Shown here: in pieces, positions 1 to 5,027 of the stretch | Layout of the letters: the number at the start of each line of letters is the position of its first letter | Position numbering within the stretch: position 1 is the stretch's first letter | NCBI GenBank assembly: GCA_030592085.1 | Contig: JAUUZV010000179.1 | Span: forward strand, 1 to 5,027 | Direction of reading: 5' to 3' | DNA length: 5,027 nt | Source of the DNA: Clostridia bacterium | GTDB lineage: Bacteria > Bacillota > Clostridia > DUPQ01 | Position numbers and translations under genes: made by a program | Notes under the pieces: generated by a model | Seen by the model: the letters and a program-made list of their open reading frames with translations, nothing else | The model's database searches: none | What the model was told of the DNA's origin: nothing

Positions 1-132
1 ATTGAACATTTTCTGGGAGGTAGAGTTGCTAGTAATATGCCTTGGTAACATGTACCACCAGATATTGTAATTATAAGAGACTTTGAAAAACTTAATAATC
101 CATTCTTTTCTTGTCCCATTACAGATGATTAC
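1..132 (+). pseudogene. Upstream in-frame remnant of the 133-672 gene, broken by TAA at 46-48
   Basis: Read in the same frame as the 133-672 gene, bases 1-45 encode 15 residues ending in Asn-Met-Pro-Trp, then comes a TAA at 46-48. Bases 49-132 then stay open for 28 codons directly into ATG 133. The open stretch reads like protein (HVPPDIVIIRDFEKL) and contains no ATG, GTG or TTG start. A TAT or TAC codon (Tyr) changed by one base would give this TAA. The simplest reading is one longer gene entering from the left and interrupted by a nonsense change or a sequencing error. The purine-rich GGGAGG at 15-20 is not followed at proper spacing by a useful start in this frame. This call is inference from frame continuity; I cannot see the rest of the gene. 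Confidence 0.45.
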
Positions 133-672
133 ATGGATTTTGCTAAAAGCCGTATGGATATATATGAGCAATCAATAAAATACTTAGATAAAGCTGCTAA
201 GATTATAAATAAAGGTTTACTCTTATGTCATAACAATGGTAAAAAAGAAGCTAAATATATATTAGCTCGAACTTTATCATATAAGGATCATTTAGAAACT
301 TTAACCATGATTTATAAATTATATGAGCAGTATAGAAATGTATTTAACAAGAGAAGTGAAATTAAAAATAATATTAATTTACTACTATTAGAAGCAGAAA
401 TTGTGGAAAAGCAAGCAATTAGTAGTGCCAAAATACTTACAACATGTATTGAACATACAACTGATTTAGCTCTTCTATGGATGGTTAACTCATCAATGAT
501 TAAAGGAACATTAGTATTAAGACAATTTATACAATATATTTGGTCATATCATCATGGTTGTGAATATGACCAATTAGTAGATTTTAATCAATTATTTGGA
601 ACTTGCCCATATCCTGCACATGAGGTTACAAGTAAACAAATAGAAACTGATTATTTAGAAGAACCTGGGTAA
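133..672 (+). CDS. Uncharacterised helical protein, probably the C-terminal part of a larger interrupted gene
   Basis: I do not recognise this 179-residue product. It has no signal peptide or membrane segment. Residues 5-35, 38-75, 80-105 and 110-140 have the hydrophobic spacing of long amphipathic helices. The C-terminal third is richer in aromatic and possibly functional residues: a Trp-Met-Val-Asn-Ser-Ser stretch near 116-121, a Tyr-His-His-Gly at 139-142 and LFGTCPYPAH at 154-163. The regular helices followed by an aromatic tail loosely recall helical domains that follow catalytic barrels in some glycoside hydrolases, but no catalytic motif supports that. The ATG at 133 has no Shine-Dalgarno sequence upstream, and the frame is open for 28 further codons before it. 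The true product is therefore probably longer at its N-terminus, or the gene is decayed. It lies 15 bases before the lipoprotein gene and is likely co-transcribed with it. Confidence 0.6.
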   Translation: MDFAKSRMDIYEQSIKYLDKAAKIINKGLLLCHNNGKKEAKYILARTLSYKDHLETLTMIYKLYEQYRNVFNKRSEIKNNINLLLLEAEIVEKQAISSAKILTTCIEHTTDLALLWMVNSSMIKGTLVLRQFIQYIWSYHHGCEYDQLVDFNQLFGTCPYPAHEVTSKQIETDYLEEPG

Positions 673-676
673 GTAT

Positions 677-682
677 AGGAGG
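677..682 (+). promoter_or_regulatory. Ribosome binding site of the lipoprotein gene
   Basis: AGGAGG sits in the 15-base gap after the TAA of the preceding gene, five bases before ATG 688. It is a full consensus site and fixes the start of the lipoprotein. With no room for a promoter in the gap, the gene probably depends on transcription coming through the upstream gene. Confidence 0.85.
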
Positions 683-687
683 AAATT

Positions 688-1638
688 ATGTTTCATAAAT
701 CCATTATAGCACTACTGATTTTGCTAATTCTTTTATGTAGCTGTCAACAAGAAGAACAATTAAATGATGTAGTTTATAATAATGAAGCTAGATTAGAATC
801 AATTCCAGTTGAAATTATAAAAGGAACACCTTTAAATGATCAGTATCCTCCAATATTACACAGTGCTGAGTTTGAAAAGCCAGTTCCTTTGCCCATTATA
901 TCAACAAATGGTGCAGAAGATTCTCCTTTTATTCCATATGATAGTAGTGAATTGTATTTCTTTTTTGCAAATGATGTGAAAGATGACCCATCTATTCAAA
1001 TTCGTAATATACTAAATGGAATATGGGTTTCTAAATATGAAGATAATAAATGGTCACAACCTACTTTAGTAGTATTACAAGAGGAGGATGTACTAGCTTT
1101 AAATGGAGCACAATTTATTAATGAAAATAAAATGTTATTTGCAACTGTTAGAGAAGGATATATAGGACTTCATTGGTTTAGTGCTGAGTATATTAATAAT
1201 AAATGGAGCAATTGGGAATTATTTGAGTTTGAAGAAGAATATATGGTAGGGGAATTACATATTTTTCAAAATGAACTTTATTATCATTCTTCTAAAGAGG
1301 GCGGATATGGGGAAAATGATATTTGGATGTTAACGTTCATTGATGGTAAGTGGCAAAACCCAGTTAATATAACTATTTTAAATAGTGGTGAAAATGAAGG
1401 TATGCCATATGTTTCAAAAGATGGTTTAGAATTATGGTTTAATAGGACTTATAAGGGAACGCCTGCATTATATCGTTCAATAAGGGAAAATAGTGAATGG
1501 GGACAACCAGAATTAATGATTTCACAATTCGCAGGAGAACCTACATTAGATCAGTTTGGTAATTTATATTTTGTTCATCATTATTATCGTGATGGAGAAA
1601 TGATTGAAGCGGACATATATGTCGCATATAAAAAATAA
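688..1638 (+). CDS. Secreted lipoprotein with WD40/PD40-like beta-propeller repeats
   Basis: The 316-residue product starts with a short basic head (FHK), a hydrophobic core at about residues 6-16 and a lipobox-like Leu-Cys-Ser-Cys at 16-19. Cleavage before Cys19 with lipid attachment would tether it to the outer face of the membrane. After a linker to about residue 70, four related segments repeat every 50 or so residues. Each has a strand ending in W/Y, then a charged turn and a second Trp: GIWVSKYEDNKW (111-122), LHWFSAEYINNKW (161-173), DIWMLTFIDGKW (211-222) and ALYRSIRENSEW (260-271). Each is preceded by a segment such as SKDGLELWF, the D/G-x-L-x-F type typical of PD40/TolB-like propeller blades. 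Such proteins usually bind ligands or partners; no catalytic residues are evident. The gene follows the helical protein gene by 15 bases. Substrate and partner are unknown. Confidence 0.8.
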   Translation: MFHKSIIALLILLILLCSCQQEEQLNDVVYNNEARLESIPVEIIKGTPLNDQYPPILHSAEFEKPVPLPIISTNGAEDSPFIPYDSSELYFFFANDVKDDPSIQIRNILNGIWVSKYEDNKWSQPTLVVLQEEDVLALNGAQFINENKMLFATVREGYIGLHWFSAEYINNKWSNWELFEFEEEYMVGELHIFQNELYYHSSKEGGYGENDIWMLTFIDGKWQNPVNITILNSGENEGMPYVSKDGLELWFNRTYKGTPALYRSIRENSEWGQPELMISQFAGEPTLDQFGNLYFVHHYYRDGEMIEADIYVAYKK

Positions 1639-1642
1639 GCGA

Positions 1643-2851
1643 TTAAATTGAAGGTACTGATGATTCTAAAGTGATTTGATTTTTGCCGTAGATGAAAAAG
1701 ACAACACAGCCAATAACCCCAAAGATAAATGCAACTATAAAATTAGTTTGAGGTGATATATTCCAAAGAAAAGCACTACAAAAGGCAGCTACTGATACAA
1801 ATATATCCCTTAATAAATAGTATGCACCAAATGTACCTGCTTTTTCATTTTCAGGAGCTAAATCCATGATAAGTGCTTTTCTAGTTGGTTCACCAAATTC
1901 TTTCATACCTCTAATAATAAAAGCAATTACTAACATTGGGAAGGTTGTTGAAAAGATTAAAACAAGTGGGAATAAAGTGAAAAACATAAAAGTAACTAAC
2001 ACGAATGGTTTTTTTGTATATTTATCTGCAAAATATGATACTGGTATATAAATAATCATGGCAGTAACCATTTCTATAGTTGTTAAAATACCAAATTTAA
2101 TTGGCGTGAGATTATTTATACTAACTACCCAAATTACTACAAAAGCATAAGGGATTTGCTCTGCAAAACGAATTAAAGTATCAGCAACAAGAAGTGTTTT
2201 AAGAGGTCCTTTTATATTTTTTATGGTTTTGCGTAAGCCTTTTGTCTTAGGTGATCTAACCTTTTCATCTGGCATATATTTTTTAACAAAGATTATGGAA
2301 ATAACAGCTAAGACAGATGCAATTGAAAAAGCAATTCTAATTCCATTTACATCACCAAATGAAGTTATTAATAAACCACCTGCTAAAGGACCTAATGCCA
2401 TAGGTATTCTTCTTACAAAAGAGTGTATGGTAACACCTGTTACTCGTTTTTCCTTTTTAAAGTTTTTTGATACCATCGACATGATTGCAGGTAGCGAAAC
2501 AGCTGTCCAAGAAATGAAGAAAAATGCACCTATTAGAACTGATTGCCAAACAGGTATAAAAATAACAATTAGATAACCAAACAAAGCAACTAGTGTAAAA
2601 AATATTAATGCTTTTTTATAACCGAATTTATCAGAAATATATCCACCTGGATATGAATACAACGAGCTAAGTAAATTATCCATTGTATTCAAAGAGGCTA
2701 CTGCAAGAGCAGAGCCTCCAAGTGCAATAATATATAGTGGCAAAAACCGTTCTGCCATTTTTTCACCAAACCCAATGAAGACTACCATCATAATCATGGA
2801 AGTCATTCCATTTTTTAAAACTAATGATTTTAGTTTAGTAAAAAAGTTCAA
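1643..2851 (-). CDS. MFS permease paired with a ChrB-domain protein
   Basis: The 402-residue product is a hydrophobic protein with about 12 membrane segments, the normal size for the major facilitator superfamily. The family's cytoplasmic loop motif appears twice, as expected for the duplicated halves: GGYISDKFGYKK at 69-80 between helices 2 and 3, and YFADKYTKKP at 273-282 between helices 8 and 9. Helix 1 carries unusual charges (GEKMAERFLPLY, 29-40), and helices 10-11 carry RGMKEFGEPTRKALIMD (314-330) and YYLLRD (344-349); these may shape the substrate path. A long basic cytoplasmic loop (about 190-217) separates the halves. MFS carriers are secondary transporters driven by ion gradients; the direction and substrate here cannot be read from sequence. 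The start is TTG 2851, because AAGGTGA lies six bases upstream, and the nearby ATG at 2856 is in another frame and stops after two codons. It follows the ChrB-domain gene by 11 bases, so an anion or metal export role is plausible but inferred. Confidence 0.88.
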   Translation of the reverse strand: MNFFTKLKSLVLKNGMTSMIMMVVFIGFGEKMAERFLPLYIIALGGSALAVASLNTMDNLLSSLYSYPGGYISDKFGYKKALIFFTLVALFGYLIVIFIPVWQSVLIGAFFFISWTAVSLPAIMSMVSKNFKKEKRVTGVTIHSFVRRIPMALGPLAGGLLITSFGDVNGIRIAFSIASVLAVISIIFVKKYMPDEKVRSPKTKGLRKTIKNIKGPLKTLLVADTLIRFAEQIPYAFVVIWVVSINNLTPIKFGILTTIEMVTAMIIYIPVSYFADKYTKKPFVLVTFMFFTLFPLVLIFSTTFPMLVIAFIIRGMKEFGEPTRKALIMDLAPENEKAGTFGAYYLLRDIFVSVAAFCSAFLWNISPQTNFIVAFIFGVIGCVVFFIYGKNQITLESSVPSI

Positions 2852-2857
2852 GTCATA

Positions 2858-2864
2858 TCACCTT
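2858..2864 (-). promoter_or_regulatory. Ribosome binding site of the MFS gene, overlapping the upstream stop codon
   Basis: On the minus strand AAGGTGA lies six bases before TTG 2851, and its first two bases are the last two of the ChrB-domain gene's TAA. This supports the TTG start and suggests translational coupling: ribosomes ending on the first gene expose or reach the second gene's start. Confidence 0.75.
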
Positions 2865-3294
2865 ATTTTTTACTTGCCTGTAATTTAAAGTAATTATACA
2901 GTGCATCATAGACTATAAATTGATGTTCGAGATTTTCATAATCGTCTGGGAATCTCATTCCAAAACCAACAGCAATTGCTTCTAATCCATGTGCGTATGG
3001 ATTTTCATCTAATCGATATGTGTCTGCAGCATCTACAACTTCTGCTAGTAATGCTAATGCTGGATCTTGTAATTTATAGTGATTAATAATTGTAACAAAC
3101 GTACAGTGACCATCTTTATGACCTAATTCAACTGGGCCAGTATCAAAAGGAATAGCTCCTTCTCTATCTGCTGTTTCTTGTACCATACTACGTGCGACAA
3201 AAATAAATTCAGCTGTTGTATCAACGAATCGCTTTATTAGCCAAGGACATGCAACTCTATCAACGTGAACTCTAGATCTTGTTACCCATTTCAT
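2863..3294 (-). CDS. ChrB-type chromate-resistance domain protein (stand-alone C-terminal domain)
   Basis: The 143-residue product matches what I know of the ChrB C-terminal (chromate resistance) domain along its whole length. It opens with WVTRSRVHVDRVACPWLIKRF (residues 3-23, conserved His10, Asp12, Arg13, Cys16, Pro17, Trp18), followed by the GAIPFD segment at 46-51, ELGHKDGHCTF at 57-66 with His60 and Cys64, VDAADTYRLD at 87-96, a Gly-Leu at 103-104 and VYDALYNYF at 128-136. Full-length ChrB proteins are about twice as long and carry an N-terminal half linked to chromate sensing; here that half is absent. No signal peptide is visible, so it should act in the cytoplasm. ChrB normally accompanies the transporter ChrA, but here the partner is an MFS permease in the same operon. 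The start is firm: AAGGAGGT lies six bases before ATG 3294. The biochemical role of the isolated domain is not established, and the true substrate may not be chromate. Confidence 0.88.
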   Translation of the reverse strand: MKWVTRSRVHVDRVACPWLIKRFVDTTAEFIFVARSMVQETADREGAIPFDTGPVELGHKDGHCTFVTIINHYKLQDPALALLAEVVDAADTYRLDENPYAHGLEAIAVGFGMRFPDDYENLEHQFIVYDALYNYFKLQASKK

Positions 3295-3300
3295 ACATCT

Positions 3301-3308
3301 ACCTCCTT
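3301..3308 (-). promoter_or_regulatory. Ribosome binding site of the ChrB-domain gene
   Basis: AAGGAGGT on the minus strand, six bases before ATG 3294, is a near-perfect match to the anti-Shine-Dalgarno sequence. It decides the start over the out-of-frame ATG at 3298 and implies efficient translation of the first gene of the minus-strand pair. Confidence 0.9.
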
Positions 3309-3326
3309 GCTAGTTAATTATGTGTG

Positions 3327-3354
3327 AATATATATAGTTTACTTAATATAACAA
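3327..3354 (-). promoter_or_regulatory. Candidate sigma-70-type promoter for the ChrB-MFS operon
   Basis: On the minus strand TTGTTA (3354-3349, four of six consensus bases) is followed after 16 bases by TATATT (3332-3327, five of six). Transcription would begin near 3320, giving a leader of about 25 bases with the strong ribosome binding site. The half-site cluster at 3359-3383 begins five bases upstream of the -35 box. The region is A/T-rich, so chance matches are possible. Confidence 0.5.
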
Positions 3355-3358
3355 ACGT

Positions 3359-3383
3359 AATGTAACTGCCGTTACATTGTAAC
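3359..3383. promoter_or_regulatory. Operator-like cluster of overlapping palindromes (three TGTAAC half-sites)
   Basis: AATGTAAC (3359-3366), a TGCC spacer and GTTACATT (3371-3378) form a perfect inverted repeat with 8-base arms. The right half-site is reused in a second palindrome, GTTACA-T-TGTAAC (3371-3383). The result is three half-sites in alternating orientation, the first two starting ten bases apart, about one helical turn. It sits between the divergent genes, directly upstream of the ChrB-MFS promoter and about 80 bases upstream of the sulfatase -35 box. It looks like a binding site for a dimeric transcription factor; no regulator gene is in the window, and the factor family cannot be named. 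A loop of only four bases could also form a hairpin, but no U-run follows. Confidence 0.65.
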
Positions 3384-3461
3384 ATAAGTTGTTGGCATGT
3401 TCAATAGTAATATATAACTGAAATATATATAAATATAAGACTAATTTTTCTTAACTAAAAT

Positions 3462-3490
3462 TTGGGAAAACTCAATTAATACGATATAAT
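3462..3490 (+). promoter_or_regulatory. Promoter of the sulfatase gene
   Basis: TTGGGA (3462-3467) and a perfect TATAAT (3485-3490) are separated by 17 bases, the ideal spacing. The predicted start of transcription near 3497 leaves a leader of about 28 bases before ATG 3525. ATAATTAA occurs at 3486-3493 and again at 3501-3508, but in such A/T-rich DNA this may be chance. The stretch between this promoter and the operator cluster (3384-3461) is very A/T-rich and shows no gene. Confidence 0.7.
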
Positions 3491-3524
3491 TAACTACATA
3501 ATAATTAATTTGAAAGTTGTAAAC

Positions 3525-4898
3525 ATGAAACCAAACATTATTTTTATATTTGCAGATCAATTAAGGCAAAGTTCACTTAATCACCAAGTAGAAAATGTTC
3601 ACACACCAAACTTGGATAAATTTGCTACTGAAAGTACTACTTTAACGAGAGCTATCTCAAATACGCCTGTTTGTGGACCAGCTAGAGCTTCAATATTAAC
3701 AGGATTACACACATTATCGCATCAAGTTGTTAATAATGACTTACAATTACGAACAAATGTAACAACAATTGCGCATAGTTTAAATTCAAAAGGATACAAC
3801 TGTGGGTATATTGGCAAGTGGCATTTGGATACTAATGATAGAGGAGTATTTATTCCACCTGGACCAAGAAGGCAAGGATTTGATGATTATTTTGCAGGAT
3901 ACAATTGTAATCATCAATATTTTCAAAGTTATTATTATGAAGATGATAATGAAACAGCAATATGGAATGAAGGATATGAACCATTTGCACAAACAAATTT
4001 AGCAAAAAATTATATAAAAAAGAAAACTAAACAAAAAAAACCATTCTGCTTATTCTTATCTTTTGGTCCACCCCATTGTCCATATAAAGAAGTACCACAA
4101 AAATATTTAGATATGTACCCAGAAGAAAGTATAACTTTAAAAGATAATGCTACTAAACATGCAGATAAATCAATTATTGCAGGGTACTACGCTCATATTA
4201 CAGCTCTTGATGAATGTTTTGGTGAAATAATAACTTCTATTAATGAGCGAGGAATTAGAAACGATACTATTATTGTTTTTACAAGTGATCACGGAGATAT
4301 GCTCTTTTCACAAAATCGTGGTTGGAAATGTAAACCATGGAATGAATCTGTAAATATTCCTTTTATAATAAGTTGGCCTGAAAAAATTAAAAGTGGAATA
4401 AGAACTAAAGAATTATTTAGTTTAGTTGATGTAATGCCTACTTTATTAGGTTTAGCAAAGTGTGAAATTCCAAAAGAAGTTCAAGGAAAAGATTTATCAA
4501 AACTTTTCCTTGGTGAAGATTGTGAACTGCAAGATTCGGTTTTTATAAATTATCCACTAAGTCCTGATAAGTTTTCTTTTAAAGAATGGAGAGGTATCAT
4601 CACAAAACAATATACATATGCTAGATTTAAAGATAAACCATGGGTCTTATATGATGATATAAATGACGCTAATCAATTAGATAACTTAGTAGATAATAAA
4701 AAATACATAAAAATACAAGAAAAATTAGAAAAGAAATTAAATAAATGGTTGGTAACTTTAAATGATTCTTTTGATACAACTAAGCAAGTTTGTGAAAAAT
4801 ATATGAAAGGTTCTATAAAAGGTGCCATTCCGTTTTATGATAATGATATTATTAAAAAGGGTAAAGAAATAAGAAGAAAAAATTATAAAAAAAATTAA
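3525..4898 (+). CDS. S1-family arylsulfatase-type sulfatase, Cys-type, cytoplasmic
   Basis: The product hydrolyses a sulfate ester or sulfamate; the natural substrate is not readable from sequence. Numbering from ATG 3525 (457 residues), it opens with KPNIIFIFADQLR (metal-binding Asp11). The sulfatase signature CGPARASILTG follows at 50-60, with Cys50 to be oxidised to formylglycine and Arg54 beside it. GYIGKWHL gives Lys98 and His100, PPHCPY gives His184, FTSDHGD gives Asp255 and His256, and WKCKPWNES supplies Lys270. A C-terminal subdomain ends with EWRGIITKQYTYARF and WVLYDDINDANQLDNL, as usual in the family. All expected active-site positions are present and the length is normal. There is no signal peptide, so the substrate must be taken up first. 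A TTG at 3510 in the same frame would add five residues but lacks a binding site; ATG 3525 has only a weak GAAAG (3512-3516) and matches usual family N-termini. The Cys type can be matured by anaerobic radical-SAM enzymes; none is in the window. Confidence 0.92.
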   Translation: MKPNIIFIFADQLRQSSLNHQVENVHTPNLDKFATESTTLTRAISNTPVCGPARASILTGLHTLSHQVVNNDLQLRTNVTTIAHSLNSKGYNCGYIGKWHLDTNDRGVFIPPGPRRQGFDDYFAGYNCNHQYFQSYYYEDDNETAIWNEGYEPFAQTNLAKNYIKKKTKQKKPFCLFLSFGPPHCPYKEVPQKYLDMYPEESITLKDNATKHADKSIIAGYYAHITALDECFGEIITSINERGIRNDTIIVFTSDHGDMLFSQNRGWKCKPWNESVNIPFIISWPEKIKSGIRTKELFSLVDVMPTLLGLAKCEIPKEVQGKDLSKLFLGEDCELQDSVFINYPLSPDKFSFKEWRGIITKQYTYARFKDKPWVLYDDINDANQLDNLVDNKKYIKIQEKLEKKLNKWLVTLNDSFDTTKQVCEKYMKGSIKGAIPFYDNDIIKKGKEIRRKNYKKN

Positions 4899-4909
4899 CT
4901 TAATTTGTA

Positions 4910-4938
4910 TTGCAGACTTGTCTTGGTATCAATATAAT
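4910..4938 (+). promoter_or_regulatory. Promoter for the gene at the right edge
   Basis: TTGCAG (4910-4915) and a perfect TATAAT (4933-4938) are 17 bases apart, eleven bases after the sulfatase stop codon. The geometry matches the sulfatase promoter. It implies that the next gene can be transcribed on its own, whether or not sulfatase transcripts read through. The -35 match is weak (three of six). Confidence 0.5.
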
Positions 4939-4955
4939 ATATCTAATGATACAAG
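4922..4955. repeat. Imperfect inverted repeat spanning a promoter -10 box (operator candidate)
   Basis: CTTGGTATCA (4922-4931) pairs with TGATACAAG (4947-4955) over nine bases with one extra G in the left arm, around a 15-base A/T-rich centre that contains TATAAT. The predicted transcription start falls near the beginning of the right arm. No T-run follows on either strand, so it does not look like an intrinsic terminator of the sulfatase gene; an operator that blocks the promoter fits better. Confidence 0.4.
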
Positions 4956-4992
4956 AATAATAAAAAGATGAAAGAAAAAAGGAAGCATATTT

Positions 4993-5027
4993 ATGAATGG
5001 AAATAATAGAGCTGATATTACTATTGG
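4993..5027 (+). CDS. Start of an unidentified gene, cut by the window edge
   Basis: Only 11 full codons are visible, reading MNGNNRADITI. AAGGAAG at 4979-4985 lies seven bases before ATG 4993, a good ribosome binding site, and a promoter candidate lies upstream. A second ATG at 4997 in another frame (MEIIELILLL) is 11 bases from the site, which is less favourable, but the choice is not certain. The product cannot be identified. It runs in the same direction as the sulfatase, 94 bases after it, so it may belong to the same function. Confidence 0.5.
   Translation, partial: MNGNNRADITI

Noticed and set aside
1612..1623. GACATATATGTC palindrome as a regulatory site or terminator
   Set aside because: It is within coding sequence, has no loop for a hairpin and no T-run; a 12-base palindrome in A/T-rich DNA can arise by chance.
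1866..2051. Plus-strand reading frame of 61 codons
   Set aside because: It lies antisense inside the MFS gene, has no family resemblance, and the minus-strand protein accounts for the sequence.
2223..2576. Plus-strand reading frame of 117 codons
   Set aside because: It is antisense to conserved MFS helices and motifs; its composition is that of a complement shadow.
3510..3524. TTG start extending the sulfatase by five residues
   Set aside because: No ribosome binding site precedes it, and ATG 3525 gives the usual sulfatase N-terminus with a weak GAAAG at workable spacing.
3786..4002. Reading frames on both strands within the sulfatase gene (68 and 66 codons)
   Set aside because: Both overlap the conserved GKWHL region of the sulfatase and have low-complexity Ile/Met-rich sequences typical of shadow frames in A/T-rich DNA.
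4922..4955. Intrinsic terminator of the sulfatase gene
   Set aside because: The loop is 15 bases, the stem is A/T-rich and bulged, and A-rich rather than T-rich sequence follows.
4968..5006. Short reading frame starting at ATG 4968
   Set aside because: It ends after 12 codons and overlaps the ribosome binding site of the gene at 4993; no evidence that it is translated.

Overview
This is a low-GC window (very A/T-rich third positions, all five complete genes ending in TAA, AGGAGG-type ribosome binding sites, one lipoprotein signal). It looks like bacterial DNA from a Firmicutes-type organism, plausibly an anaerobic clostridial or related lineage. That assignment rests on composition, signal types and gene families. 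No taxonomic marker gene is present.

Layout. From the left edge, a plus-strand reading frame encodes an unrecognised, mostly helical protein (133-672). The same frame runs open back to the edge of the window except for one TAA at 46-48, so this gene is probably the tail of a larger, interrupted gene. Fifteen bases later begins a lipoprotein with four WD40/PD40-like propeller repeats (688-1638), apparently in the same transcript. Four bases beyond its stop lies the end of a convergent minus-strand pair: a ChrB-type chromate-resistance domain protein (2863-3294) followed by a 12-helix major facilitator transporter (1643-2851). The ChrB stop codon overlaps the ribosome binding site of the transporter, which starts at TTG. 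Divergent from this pair, across a regulatory region of about 230 bases, is a Cys-type S1 sulfatase (3525-4898). A further gene begins at 4993 and runs off the right edge.

Regulation. The divergent region (3295-3524) holds a recognisable promoter for each direction and a cluster of three TGTAAC/GTTACA half-sites just upstream of the ChrB-MFS promoter. The gap after the sulfatase (4899-4992) holds a TATAAT promoter inside an imperfect inverted repeat, which looks like an operator.

How the genes may work together. The sulfatase hydrolyses an unidentified sulfate ester and releases sulfate. ChrB-domain proteins are known from resistance to chromate, a structural mimic of sulfate, but here the usual partner ChrA is replaced by an MFS permease. 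A shared oxyanion theme is possible but is inference. The left-hand pair (helical protein plus propeller lipoprotein) has no assigned function. I found no RNA gene, CRISPR array, insertion sequence or clear intrinsic terminator.
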